Assembly: GCA_023416585.1 (NCBI GenBank)
Contig: JAEZHM010000081.1
Location: 124,001-188,000 of the forward strand
Direction of reading: 5' to 3'
Source: Bacillota bacterium
Lineage (GTDB): Bacteria > Bacillota > Clostridia > Christensenellales > Aristaeellaceae
Length of the DNA stretch: 64,000 nucleotides
The notes under the pieces were generated by a model. It was not told the origin of the DNA, did no database searches, and saw only the letters and a list, made by a program, of their open reading frames with translations. This document shows, one piece after another, positions 34,830 through 42,449 of this stretch. Within the stretch, counting starts at the first letter, position 1, and each line of letters opens with the position of its first letter. The translations under genes and the position numbers were made by a program.

Positions 34830-35576
34830 GTGATGGGAGTGTACGGGCTGAACGTGTTTTCCCTGCTGATATTTGCAGCGGTCAATATTTTTGCGGCCAT
34901 GCTTTTAAAAAGCAGCAATGAGACGCGCAGCCGCATCCTGAGGATTGTTTGTGCCGTGCTTTTATCATTCAATCTTTGCCGCTACGCGCTGGCGCTTCTA
35001 TCGGGCATGGGTTCTATATTTCCGGTGGAATATTCCTCCGTAGCTTATTTTGTTGTGCCGGTTATCCTGCTCACAGGGATCAAAAAGGCACAAAGCTGGG
35101 CGTCGTATTCGGGCATCATGGCAGGCTTTTTTTACTTCATGACGCTGATTCTTGCCGGTGGTAAAGTCTACGCAGATTACCGGCCCAATGACATCTATAT
35201 TTCATTGTACTGCCATGGATCGCTATATCTGTGCGGGCTTGTGTGCCTTAAAACAAACAGATTCAAGCGCTCGGACCGCTTTTTGCTGCTTGGCGGCAAT
35301 GCCTTTGTTGCTTTATATGCCTATTTGCTTCGCCCCATAGCGGAAGGCAAAGCCAGGATCTTCATTTATGAGCTGATGGATGGTTTATATGTGAAGCAGC
35401 TGTTCCCCGTATCAGCATGGGGATATTTGATGCCTGCTTATTATCTTCTCATGTTCGGATTCCTGCTGCTCTCTGTTAGATTGTTTTTTGAGCTTAACAA
35501 TGCGCAATATGAAAAGCACCTGCGGATCAGAAAAAGAAACGAACCTGTTCCGGCCGCAATCAAAATGCTTTCGTGA
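34830..35576 (+). CDS. Predicted integral membrane protein (possibly YwaF/TMEM164-like)
   Basis: About 245 residues with six or seven hydrophobic segments. VEYSSVAYFVVPVILLTGIKKAQSWASYSGIMAGFFYF and DIYISLYCHGSLYLCGLVC recall the YwaF/TMEM164 group, but the match is from memory and weak. The start is uncertain: GTG 34830, ATG 34833 or GTG 34839 are possible, the last having the best spacing from AGAGG. The C-terminus (QYEKHLRIRKRNEPVPAAIKM) is basic and probably cytoplasmic. It is co-transcribed with the preceding membrane protein. Confidence 0.75.
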   Translation: MMGVYGLNVFSLLIFAAVNIFAAMLLKSSNETRSRILRIVCAVLLSFNLCRYALALLSGMGSIFPVEYSSVAYFVVPVILLTGIKKAQSWASYSGIMAGFFYFMTLILAGGKVYADYRPNDIYISLYCHGSLYLCGLVCLKTNRFKRSDRFLLLGGNAFVALYAYLLRPIAEGKARIFIYELMDGLYVKQLFPVSAWGYLMPAYYLLMFGFLLLSVRLFFELNNAQYEKHLRIRKRNEPVPAAIKMLS

Positions 35577-35781
35577 CAGTGGCATGCAGATAAGAAAATT
35601 GCCGCGCATGCATTTGATCGTTGCCAAACTAGATTGCAGTATGAGGTTCGGAGAATGTTTTATGATACACGCATTGGTAAGAGGTCTTTTTGAGGCGCTT
35701 GCAGAGAAGAACAGGAAACGGCATGAGCTAAGGCTATGTAAGTTCAAATTTTTTCTGGACAGCATTTTTCATCAAAGGTAA

Positions 35782-35819
35782 GGAAATATATTTCCAATTG
35801 GCGGGAACAATTGCCAATT
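35782..35819. promoter_or_regulatory. Clustered inverted repeats upstream of serpin gene
   Basis: GGAAATATATTTCC (35782-35795) is a perfect 14-bp palindrome. It is followed by AATTGGC (35796-35802) and its complement GCCAATT (35813-35819). They lie 50-80 bases before the serpin start, where regulator sites are expected. No convincing promoter hexamer pair was found. The rest of 35577-35865 shows nothing I can support. Confidence 0.4.
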
Positions 35820-35865
35820 CCATTCGTCTCTTATGATGATGATAATCGAGATAGGAGGCGCCGAT

Positions 35866-37074
35866 ATGAAAAGAATCATTGCTTTGGTACTGGCGGTTTT
35901 TATGCTGAGCGGGACGATGGCTACGGCAGGAGCGCAGGGATCGGATAATTTGAACAAGGGTGCCGTATCGTTTTCGCTGAAACTGTTTGATAAGGCGCTG
36001 AATTCCGGCGATAAAAATGTGGTAATTTCGCCTGTCTCCGCGTATCTTGTGCTTTCATTGGCGGCGACCGGCGCAGACGGCGAAACGTTGGATGAGTTCA
36101 GCAAGGTCCTGGGCGTAAACGCAGATTCGCTTTCTGACTACTGCGCAGGCCTTTCGGATTCGCTTATGCAGACTAAAGGAAACACCAAAATCGCCATTGC
36201 TAATTCAGCCTGGATCGACGAAGGCTTTTTGATCGATCAAACATACTTAAAGCGGATCATAAACGAAATGCGAGCCGAAGCCTTTACTAAGGATTTGGCT
36301 ACTGGCAATACGCGTGATGAAATCAATGCCTGGGTGAATGACAAGACAAACGGTCTCATTCCGTCACTGCTTGATCAAAACCTTTCGGAGGAGACGGTGC
36401 TCGCCCTGATCAATACGCTATACTTCAAGGCGGAATGGCGCAACCCGTTCGAGGCGAACGATACGTTTGAACGGGAGTTTAAACGCCTGGACGGAAGCCA
36501 AGTCAGTGTTCCGTTCATGAACGAGTGGGAAAAGTATCGGGACTATATCCATTTGGAAGGCGCCGAGGGTGTGTTGAGGCAGTATGACGACGGCAAAACG
36601 GCGTTTCTTGCGCTGCGGGCAACAGATGGGCGAAGCGCTCAGGAACTGTTAGGAACGCTTGATGAGGATACGCTGGCCCAGTATATTGCGTCCGCCAAAG
36701 AGACCTATATGACCTTTTCCATGCCCAAGTTTACTTTGGACTATGGCATGACCATGAATGACGCGCTGAGCGCGTTGGGCTTAAAGCGTGCCTTTGACCG
36801 GGATCTGGCCAACTTCAGCCGTATGGGCAAAAGTGAACTCGGCAATATATACGTTTCGCAGGTTCTTCAAAAGGTCAAGATTGGGGTGAATGAGAAAGGA
36901 ACGGAAGCTGCGGCGGCGACGATTGTGGCAATGATGGCCGGTGCCGCAATGCCTTTAGAAGAGCCGGTGGTTTTGACCCTGGATAGCCCCTTTGTATACG
37001 CGGTAGTGGACTTGAACACAGGAATCCCGCTGTTTGTTGGCTGCATGGATGATCCAGCGCTGTCGCTTGAATGA
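35866..37074 (+). CDS. Exported serpin (serine protease inhibitor)
   Basis: 402 residues from the ATG at 35866, which has GGAGG upstream. A signal peptide (MKRIIALVLAVFMLSGTMATAGAQG) shows export. The serpin fold is clear: FSLKLFDKALNSGDKNVVISPVSAYLVLSLAATGADGETLDE, the ALINTLYFKAEWRNPF breach segment, and a reactive loop starting at Glu343. The hinge GTEAAAAT has the small residues needed for loop insertion, so it should be inhibitory. Canonical 17-residue counting places P1 at Gly359 and P1' at Ala360, suggesting elastase- or subtilisin-like targets. PFVYAVVDLNTGIPLFVGCMDDP is the conserved C-terminus. Single gene, convergent with pstA ten bases away. Confidence 0.95.
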   Translation: MKRIIALVLAVFMLSGTMATAGAQGSDNLNKGAVSFSLKLFDKALNSGDKNVVISPVSAYLVLSLAATGADGETLDEFSKVLGVNADSLSDYCAGLSDSLMQTKGNTKIAIANSAWIDEGFLIDQTYLKRIINEMRAEAFTKDLATGNTRDEINAWVNDKTNGLIPSLLDQNLSEETVLALINTLYFKAEWRNPFEANDTFEREFKRLDGSQVSVPFMNEWEKYRDYIHLEGAEGVLRQYDDGKTAFLALRATDGRSAQELLGTLDEDTLAQYIASAKETYMTFSMPKFTLDYGMTMNDALSALGLKRAFDRDLANFSRMGKSELGNIYVSQVLQKVKIGVNEKGTEAAAATIVAMMAGAAMPLEEPVVLTLDSPFVYAVVDLNTGIPLFVGCMDDPALSLE

Positions 37075-37084
37075 TATAAGAAAC

Positions 37085-37984
37085 CTATTTCAAGCTTCCC
37101 GATTTTTTATTGAGCCGCCTGGATAGAAACCTGGCCAGCAAGCTGAAGCCCAGCACCATGATGACCAGTATCGCCGCTGAAAAGTTGGCGATGGCCGACG
37201 AATGGGGGTTCAGGCTTCCCTCCGTCCGCATGGCCCAAATGTGGAGCGACAGTGTCTCACCGGGGCGGAACGGGTTCAAGGGGCAAGTAGGGGATGCAAG
37301 GTTCCAGTTGGACCAATTGATGTTTGTGCTTTGACCTGCAGTATACAAAAGTGCTGCAGCTTCGCCGAACCCGCGCCCGGCGACCAGGATCATGCCGGTA
37401 ATGATGCGCGGCAGGCATGCGGGAAGCAAAACCCTGTATATCGTTCGCCAGTGGGAGGCTCCCAGAGCCATGCTGCCTTCCTTGAGCCCTTCGGGAAGAG
37501 AAAGCATGGCATCTTCGGTGGTGGTTGTGATAAGAGGCAGGCTTAATATGGAAACCGCCATGGCGCCGGCCATCAGATTCCATTTTGCGCCTGTCATCAG
37601 GATGAACACAAGATACCCGAACAGGCCCACGACAATGGAAGGAAGAGAGGAAAGCGATTCGATACATATGCGGAGGAAAGCGGTAAACCTGCCCTTTTTG
37701 GCATACTCAGCCATATAGATGCCGGCGGCAACGCCAAGCGGAACACTGATCAAAAGAGATAGAAACACGAGATAAACGGTGTTAAAAAATTGATTGCCGA
37801 TGCCGTTGCGGTTAAACTGCAGCAGTTCCGGATAAAAGTCCAGAACACCCTTGCTGATGATATATCCTGCCAGTATAAACAGAAGCAGGAGAAAGAAACC
37901 GCCCACCCCATAAAGCACGCCTGTCATGATTTTGTCGGTTCTCTTTGCCCGTATGATAAGCTTGTTCGTATTGCTATTTTCCAT
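37085..37984 (-). CDS. pstA: Phosphate ABC transporter permease PstA
   Basis: 299 residues from the ATG at 37984 (AAGGAG upstream; the gene overlaps the pstC stop by 11 bases). Six membrane segments; typical PstA stretches are NTVYLVFLSLLISVPLGVAAGIYMAEYA, IESLSSLPSIVVGLFGYLVF, EGLKEGSMALGASHWRTIYRVLLPACLPRIITGMILVAGRGFGEAAALLYTAG. It is the last gene of the operon: the next gene is the convergent serpin, so pstB and phoU, which normally follow, are absent here. Confidence 0.96.
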   Translation of the reverse strand: MENSNTNKLIIRAKRTDKIMTGVLYGVGGFFLLLLFILAGYIISKGVLDFYPELLQFNRNGIGNQFFNTVYLVFLSLLISVPLGVAAGIYMAEYAKKGRFTAFLRICIESLSSLPSIVVGLFGYLVFILMTGAKWNLMAGAMAVSILSLPLITTTTEDAMLSLPEGLKEGSMALGASHWRTIYRVLLPACLPRIITGMILVAGRGFGEAAALLYTAGQSTNINWSNWNLASPTCPLNPFRPGETLSLHIWAMRTEGSLNPHSSAIANFSAAILVIMVLGFSLLARFLSRRLNKKSGSLK

Positions 37985-38924
37985 GATACTTTTTCTCCTT
38001 TCCGGAGACGGCATGAATGATAAAGATGAACAGCATGGAGATCAGGAACAACAGCAAAGCCATGGTCCAAAGGGCCAGATTGTGTTCGCCGCCGTTGGCC
38101 GTGTTACCCATGTCCGCTGCGATGGCCGCCGTCAGGTTGTTCGTTGGCGACAGCAGGTTTGCAGGGAATGCTCTTGTTTTGCCAATGACCATGGCGACTG
38201 CCAGAGCTTCGCCAAACGCCCGTGCCAGCCCAAGTACGACGCCGGTGATAATGCCGGGAGTCGCGGCGGGAAGCACTACGCGATATATGACCTGCCATCT
38301 GGTGGAACCCAGGCAATAGGCTGCGTTGCGGTATTCATCGGATACGCTTCTGATGGCGTCCGCCGCAACGGTTGTAATGGTCGGGAATATCATAATCGCC
38401 AGCACGATGCTGGCCGCCAGAACGGAGTAGCCGCCCATCCTTGCGTGAAAGGTGTTCCGGATAAAGGGAACAAGCACCGTAAGGCCAATCCAGCCGTATA
38501 CCACGGAGGGGATGCCGGCATAGATTTCAATGGCGGGCTGAAAAAGGCCTGACCCAGCCTTGGGCGAAATCTCCGTAATAAAGATGGCCACGGCAATGCA
38601 GAAGGGCAAAACGAAAAGCAGGGAAAGCCCGCAGGTCAAAAGAGATCCGAAAATGTAGATCGCTGCGCCGACATTTCCGCCGCCTTCGGTAGCGCTGTCC
38701 ATAGGCGACCACTCCGATGAAAACAAGAACTCCCAAACGGAATGGTGGTATTTTGTAAACGTGCCAGTTCCGTTCACAATCAGGAATGCGCCGATGGAAA
38801 TGGTCAGAAGAATGATAAACAGGCCGCAGGCTGTGACTAAGCCCCGCCAGAATTTTTCCGTCTTGAATGCATGGGCCGCATGTTTGCGGACAGGCCTAAC
38901 GCCTTCCAATACGTTGGTTGACAC
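37974..38924 (-). CDS. pstC: Phosphate ABC transporter permease PstC
   Basis: 316 residues, GTG start with AGAAGG seven bases upstream. Characteristic segments are FLFSSEWSPMDS, YGSLLTCGLSLLFVLPFCIAVAIFITE-like, AGIPSVVYGWIGLTVLVPFIR and the DEYRNAAYCLGSTRWQVIYRVVLPAATPGIITGVVLGLARAFGEALAVAMVIG EAA-type loop. With PstA it forms the phosphate channel in the cytoplasmic membrane. Confidence 0.96.
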   Translation of the reverse strand: MSTNVLEGVRPVRKHAAHAFKTEKFWRGLVTACGLFIILLTISIGAFLIVNGTGTFTKYHHSVWEFLFSSEWSPMDSATEGGGNVGAAIYIFGSLLTCGLSLLFVLPFCIAVAIFITEISPKAGSGLFQPAIEIYAGIPSVVYGWIGLTVLVPFIRNTFHARMGGYSVLAASIVLAIMIFPTITTVAADAIRSVSDEYRNAAYCLGSTRWQVIYRVVLPAATPGIITGVVLGLARAFGEALAVAMVIGKTRAFPANLLSPTNNLTAAIAADMGNTANGGEHNLALWTMALLLFLISMLFIFIIHAVSGKEKKYHGK

Positions 38925-38947
38925 AGACGCACCTTCTTTTCATGCGC

Positions 38948-38986
38948 GAATGCCGGGCGGGCTACTTTGCTGCCCACCCGGTATTC
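38948..38986 (-). other. Stem-loop between pstS and pstC
   Basis: A 15-bp stem with two G-U pairs (38948-38962 with 38972-38986) and a nine-base loop, without a T run. It is placed like the hairpins after the sugar-binding-protein genes in this window and may favour pstS expression. Confidence 0.7.
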
Positions 38987-39035
38987 TGATACTAGTGGTG
39001 TATTTCAGAGCGGTTCATTCGAAAGCGCCTGAATC

Positions 39036-39908
39036 TTATTGGTGGGTTAAGACGGCGGCTTCAGACATTTTGGAGAAAACGCCATAGCCCAGCGCTTCGA
39101 TGTTTGGGGCAAACTCGTCGCCCGTCATGAAGTTGATGAAGGCCTGGGCGGCTTCGCTGCCTTCGCCCTTGGTGTACATATGTTCATAGCCCCATACGAG
39201 GTAGGTGCCGTTGTAGGTGTTCTCCAGAGAGGGAACCACACCGTCGATGGCAACGGACTTCACATTGCTGTTGTTCACCAGGTAGGAGAGAGCAACATAG
39301 CCGATGGCGCCGGGGTTGTCTTGAACGGTCTGCAGAAGCGTGCCGGAGTCGTCGGTTTCCAGGGAAGCGTTGGAGGCTTCATCGGCGCCGCCTAACGCCC
39401 AGGTCTTGAACAGGGCGCGGGTGCCGGAAGAGGTGGGGCGGGTGACCAACAGGATTTCAAGATCGGGGCCGCCGACGTCTTTCCAGTTGGTGATTTTCGC
39501 CGTGAAGATATCGGTGAGCTGCTGCTTGGTGAGGCTGTCGATGTTCAGGTCCTTGTTGACAACGGGAGCCATGGTGATGGTGCAGACTTTGTGGTCGTTA
39601 AGGCCGGCCGCCACAGCCGCATCCAGTTTTTCTTCGGCGAACACGTCGGAATTTCCGATATCGATCGCGCCGTCAGCAACCTGTTTGAGGCCGTTGCCGG
39701 AGCCGCCGCCGTTAACAACGATAGAGAGATCAGGGTTTACGGTCATGAAGGTATCCGCAGCAGCCTGCACCAGGGGTAAAAGTGCGGAGGAGCCGGCGGC
39801 GGTGACGGTTCCGGTGATTGCCTGGCCGGCGGACTGGGCCGTGGCGCCGCCGATTGTGAGACTTGCGCATATTGCAGTAGTAAGCAGGATGGAAGCAACC
39901 TTTTTCAT
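39036..39908 (-). CDS. pstS: Phosphate-binding protein PstS
   Basis: 290 residues. The signal peptide ends near GGATAQSAG; a cysteine at position 14 (TTAICAS) is not in a good lipobox. The mature protein has the phosphate-binding signatures GTVTAAGSSALLPLVQAAADTF, GGGSGNGLKQVADGAIDIGNSD and RPTSSGTRALFKTWAL. It delivers phosphate to PstCA. First gene of the operon; GGGAGG lies upstream of the ATG. Upstream on the minus strand repeated AACA motifs (around 39975-40010) resemble a degenerate PhoP box, but the register is irregular. Confidence 0.95.
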   Translation of the reverse strand: MKKVASILLTTAICASLTIGGATAQSAGQAITGTVTAAGSSALLPLVQAAADTFMTVNPDLSIVVNGGGSGNGLKQVADGAIDIGNSDVFAEEKLDAAVAAGLNDHKVCTITMAPVVNKDLNIDSLTKQQLTDIFTAKITNWKDVGGPDLEILLVTRPTSSGTRALFKTWALGGADEASNASLETDDSGTLLQTVQDNPGAIGYVALSYLVNNSNVKSVAIDGVVPSLENTYNGTYLVWGYEHMYTKGEGSEAAQAFINFMTGDEFAPNIEALGYGVFSKMSEAAVLTHQ

Positions 39909-40244
39909 ACTTGATTTTTCCTCCCTTGATGATTCATGCTTTTCTTTGACAATTTACATCATACACGATCAAAAGTTGTGTTTAATGTTGCTTATGTTAT
40001 ATTTGTGTAAGGCATATGTGAAAAAGTTTGCGTCATTTTAAAGCGTTCGCATGTACTTAAGATTATGGGCATGAAACGGCGGGGGCCATTCCGGAAGTAT
40101 ACTTGCCGATGCCATCCCGATGCCTGACTCAAGGGAATAAGCCGTATCTTCCAGCAAGTGTCGTGTTTTGCGCAGCGCATGGTGTATAATCAAATTCATA
40201 AAAACCATTCCCGGTTTATAGCATTTTATAAAGGAGAGGCTTTC

Positions 40245-42185
40245 ATGAAGCAATTGACCAGGCTGCCATCATTACCCCTTGTCGTCAATGATCCATATTT
40301 CTCCATCTGGTGTGCGGCGGACCGCCTGACGGATACGGATACCACCCATTGGGCTGGTGAAAGAAAGCGGCTGCGCGGAAAGCTTATGATCGACGGCAAA
40401 CCTTACCGCTATCTTGGCCGGGGTGAGGGGGAAGCCATGGAGACAGTTTCCCTTTCCGTTACGCCAACCTCTACGAGAAGCGTTCTGGAAGCATCCGGAA
40501 TAAGGCTTTCCATTGCCTTTACCACTCCCTTGCTGCTTGATGATCCCGATTTGATGTCCACGCCCATTACTATGATCGACGTATCCCTTGAATCTGCGGA
40601 CGGATCCGATCATGAAACGTCCCTTTCCTTTTTGGCCTATGACGAACTGTGCTATGACGGCTTCGAGCGTCCCGCTATGATGCAGGATACTTTTCAGGCG
40701 GGGCAGCTCTCCATCGCTTACATGGGACAGCGCAGGCAAAAGCTGCTCTGCCACTCCGGCGATCATATTACCATCGACTGGGGATATTTATATCTGGCTT
40801 GCCGGGAAACCATATCTTGCACGGCGGACGGCCTGGAGGCAGGCTTTTCGGCAAGGCTTGCGCCTGGGGAAAAGAAAAGCTTATCCATTTTGCTGGGATA
40901 TGATGACGTATCATCCATCAACTATTTCGGCGTGCCCACCAAAGCCTGGTATGCCCGTAATGGCAAAACGCTTGTGGAAGCGCTTAAAGAGTTTGACGCG
41001 GCCCATGATGCTTTGATCAGCCGCTGCGAAAAGCTGGATGACAGCCTGCTTAGGGAAGCCTGTGAAAAGGGCGGCGCGGATTATGAGCTGATCGTAACGG
41101 CAGCCTATCGCCAATGCATTGCGGCCCATAAGCTCATTGCCGATGAAAACGGCAAGATGGTATTGCTGAGCAAAGAAAATGATTCCAACGGCTGTTTGGG
41201 CACGGTGGATGTCAGCTACCCTTCCACGCCTCTGTTTTTGAAATACAACCCGGAGCTTGTGCGGGCTATGTGCAGGCCGATTTTACGCTTTGCCCAAATG
41301 CCCGTTTGGTCGTACGATTTTGCGCCTCATGATGTGGGCAGGTATCCACAGGCAACGGGGCAGGTATACGGCGCCAAAAGGCGGGAACACCTGGGAGGAG
41401 AATTGCGGAACGGCGACGTGCATCCGAATTATTACCTGTATCCCGCTGAGGCTGACTGCTATGAATTAAGGTACCAGATGCCGGTGGAGGAGTGCGGCAA
41501 CATGCTCATCATGCTGTATGGCGCCGCGGCCTTTGACGGTCGCTGCGAGCTTACAGAGGCGGAGCTTGCCCTTTTGCGCAAATGGGTGCAATATCTGTTA
41601 AAGTTTGGGGAGGACCCCGGCGACCAGTTGTGTACGGACGACTTTGCCGGACACCTAAACCACAATGTGAACCTTTCTGCAAAGGCCACGGTGGGCGTCA
41701 AATGCTATGCCCGGCTCTTGCATATGTTGGGGGATAAGGAAGCCGCCTTCTATGATGCAGAGGCGGGGCGGATGGCATCAAGCTGGCTCAAGCGGGCACA
41801 AATTGTGGATCATACGGCGCTCACGTTTGACGGGCAGGGCTGGAGCATGAAGTACAACCTGGCGTGGGATAAGGTATTGAAGCTTGGCCTTATGGATGAC
41901 GGCTTCTATAAGCGGGAAATCGAAAGCTATCTTCCCCGTATCAATGCGTACGGCCTCCCGCTGGATTCCCGGCGCGACTATACCAAGTCCGACTGGATTT
42001 TGTGGACAGCCGCCATGACCGGTGAAGCGGCGGCGTTCAAACAGTTGATTACCCCCGTGGCCAAATACCTGCGTGAATCGAGCACCAGGATCCCCTTTGG
42101 AGACTGGTATGACACCAAAACAGGAAACTATGTCCACTTTATTGCCCGCAGTGTCCAGGGCGGCGTATTCATGCCGCTTATCTGA
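40245..42185 (+). CDS. DUF4965/DUF1793 protein, glutaminase-A (GtaA)-like
   Basis: 646 residues from the ATG at 40245, which has AAGGAGAGG upstream and a TATAAT at 40185-40190. The order of segments matches the DUF4964-DUF5127-DUF4965-DUF1793 family: LPLVVNDPYFSIWCAADRLTDTDTTHWAGERK at the N-terminus, LLSKENDSNGCLGTVDVSYPSTPLFLKYNPELVRAMCRPILRFA and FAPHDVGRYP in the middle, and DGQGWSMKYNLAWDKVL near the end. Fungal members are annotated as glutaminases, but the (alpha/alpha)6-like second half resembles glycoside hydrolases and the bacterial role is not settled. There is no signal peptide. It precedes an LplB/LplC-type ABC importer. Confidence 0.88.
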   Translation: MKQLTRLPSLPLVVNDPYFSIWCAADRLTDTDTTHWAGERKRLRGKLMIDGKPYRYLGRGEGEAMETVSLSVTPTSTRSVLEASGIRLSIAFTTPLLLDDPDLMSTPITMIDVSLESADGSDHETSLSFLAYDELCYDGFERPAMMQDTFQAGQLSIAYMGQRRQKLLCHSGDHITIDWGYLYLACRETISCTADGLEAGFSARLAPGEKKSLSILLGYDDVSSINYFGVPTKAWYARNGKTLVEALKEFDAAHDALISRCEKLDDSLLREACEKGGADYELIVTAAYRQCIAAHKLIADENGKMVLLSKENDSNGCLGTVDVSYPSTPLFLKYNPELVRAMCRPILRFAQMPVWSYDFAPHDVGRYPQATGQVYGAKRREHLGGELRNGDVHPNYYLYPAEADCYELRYQMPVEECGNMLIMLYGAAAFDGRCELTEAELALLRKWVQYLLKFGEDPGDQLCTDDFAGHLNHNVNLSAKATVGVKCYARLLHMLGDKEAAFYDAEAGRMASSWLKRAQIVDHTALTFDGQGWSMKYNLAWDKVLKLGLMDDGFYKREIESYLPRINAYGLPLDSRRDYTKSDWILWTAAMTGEAAAFKQLITPVAKYLRESSTRIPFGDWYDTKTGNYVHFIARSVQGGVFMPLI

Positions 42186-42209
42186 TTGCGAATATAGCTA
42201 ATAGCGTAA

Positions 42210-42240
42210 CGGCGGCTGCTGCCTTATGGCACAGCCGCCG
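42210..42240 (+). terminator. Hairpin after the GtaA-like gene
   Basis: A nine-bp GC-rich stem CGGCGGCTG/CAGCCGCCG (42210-42218, 42232-42240), extended inward by TGCC/GGCA past a bulged base. It lies 25 bases after the stop. The T run is poor, so efficiency is uncertain. Confidence 0.6.
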
Positions 42241-42304
42241 GTGGTTCTATCAGCCCAAATGTAATACTGAAAAACAGTTTTCATACAATATAAAGCTTCC
42301 TTGC

Positions 42305-42333
42305 TTGACATGAATACGTTTGCATGCTATAAT
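42305..42333 (+). promoter_or_regulatory. Consensus promoter with cre-like site for LplB/LplC importer
   Basis: TTGACA (42305-42310) and TATAAT (42328-42333), 17 bases apart, both perfect. The spacer holds TGAATACGTTTGCA (42311-42324), matching the CcpA cre consensus at 12 of 14 positions by my reading. A LacI-family repressor there would block polymerase. Confidence 0.75.
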
Positions 42334-42344
42334 TTGGTAAAATG

Positions 42345-42411
42345 AAACAATGGTTCACGTCGGATGAAAATACTGAAATAAATTTTTCCTGCAGCCATTG
42401 TTTTGTCATCC
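42345..42411 (+). ncRNA. Possible H-type pseudoknot in the binding-protein leader
   Basis: In the predicted 110-base leader AAACAATGGTT (42345-42355) can pair with 42393-42403 (11 bp, one G-U). Its loop contains GGATGA (42362-42367), which can pair with TCATCC (42406-42411) just outside the stem. The order gives an H-type pseudoknot with a two-base junction. A riboswitch or regulatory RNA is possible; no known class is recognised. Confidence 0.4.
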
Positions 42412-42449
42412 AAAATCATATGGGGGAATTCATCAAAGGAGGCTAATCC

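Noticed and set aside
35488..35781. 97-codon frame overlapping the end of the second membrane-protein gene
   Set aside because: Mostly an out-of-frame reading of that gene; the tail has no ribosome site or known motif.
39970..40010. PhoP-box-like repeats upstream of pstS
   Set aside because: AACA repeats are present on the minus strand but their spacing is irregular; not strong enough to list as a site.
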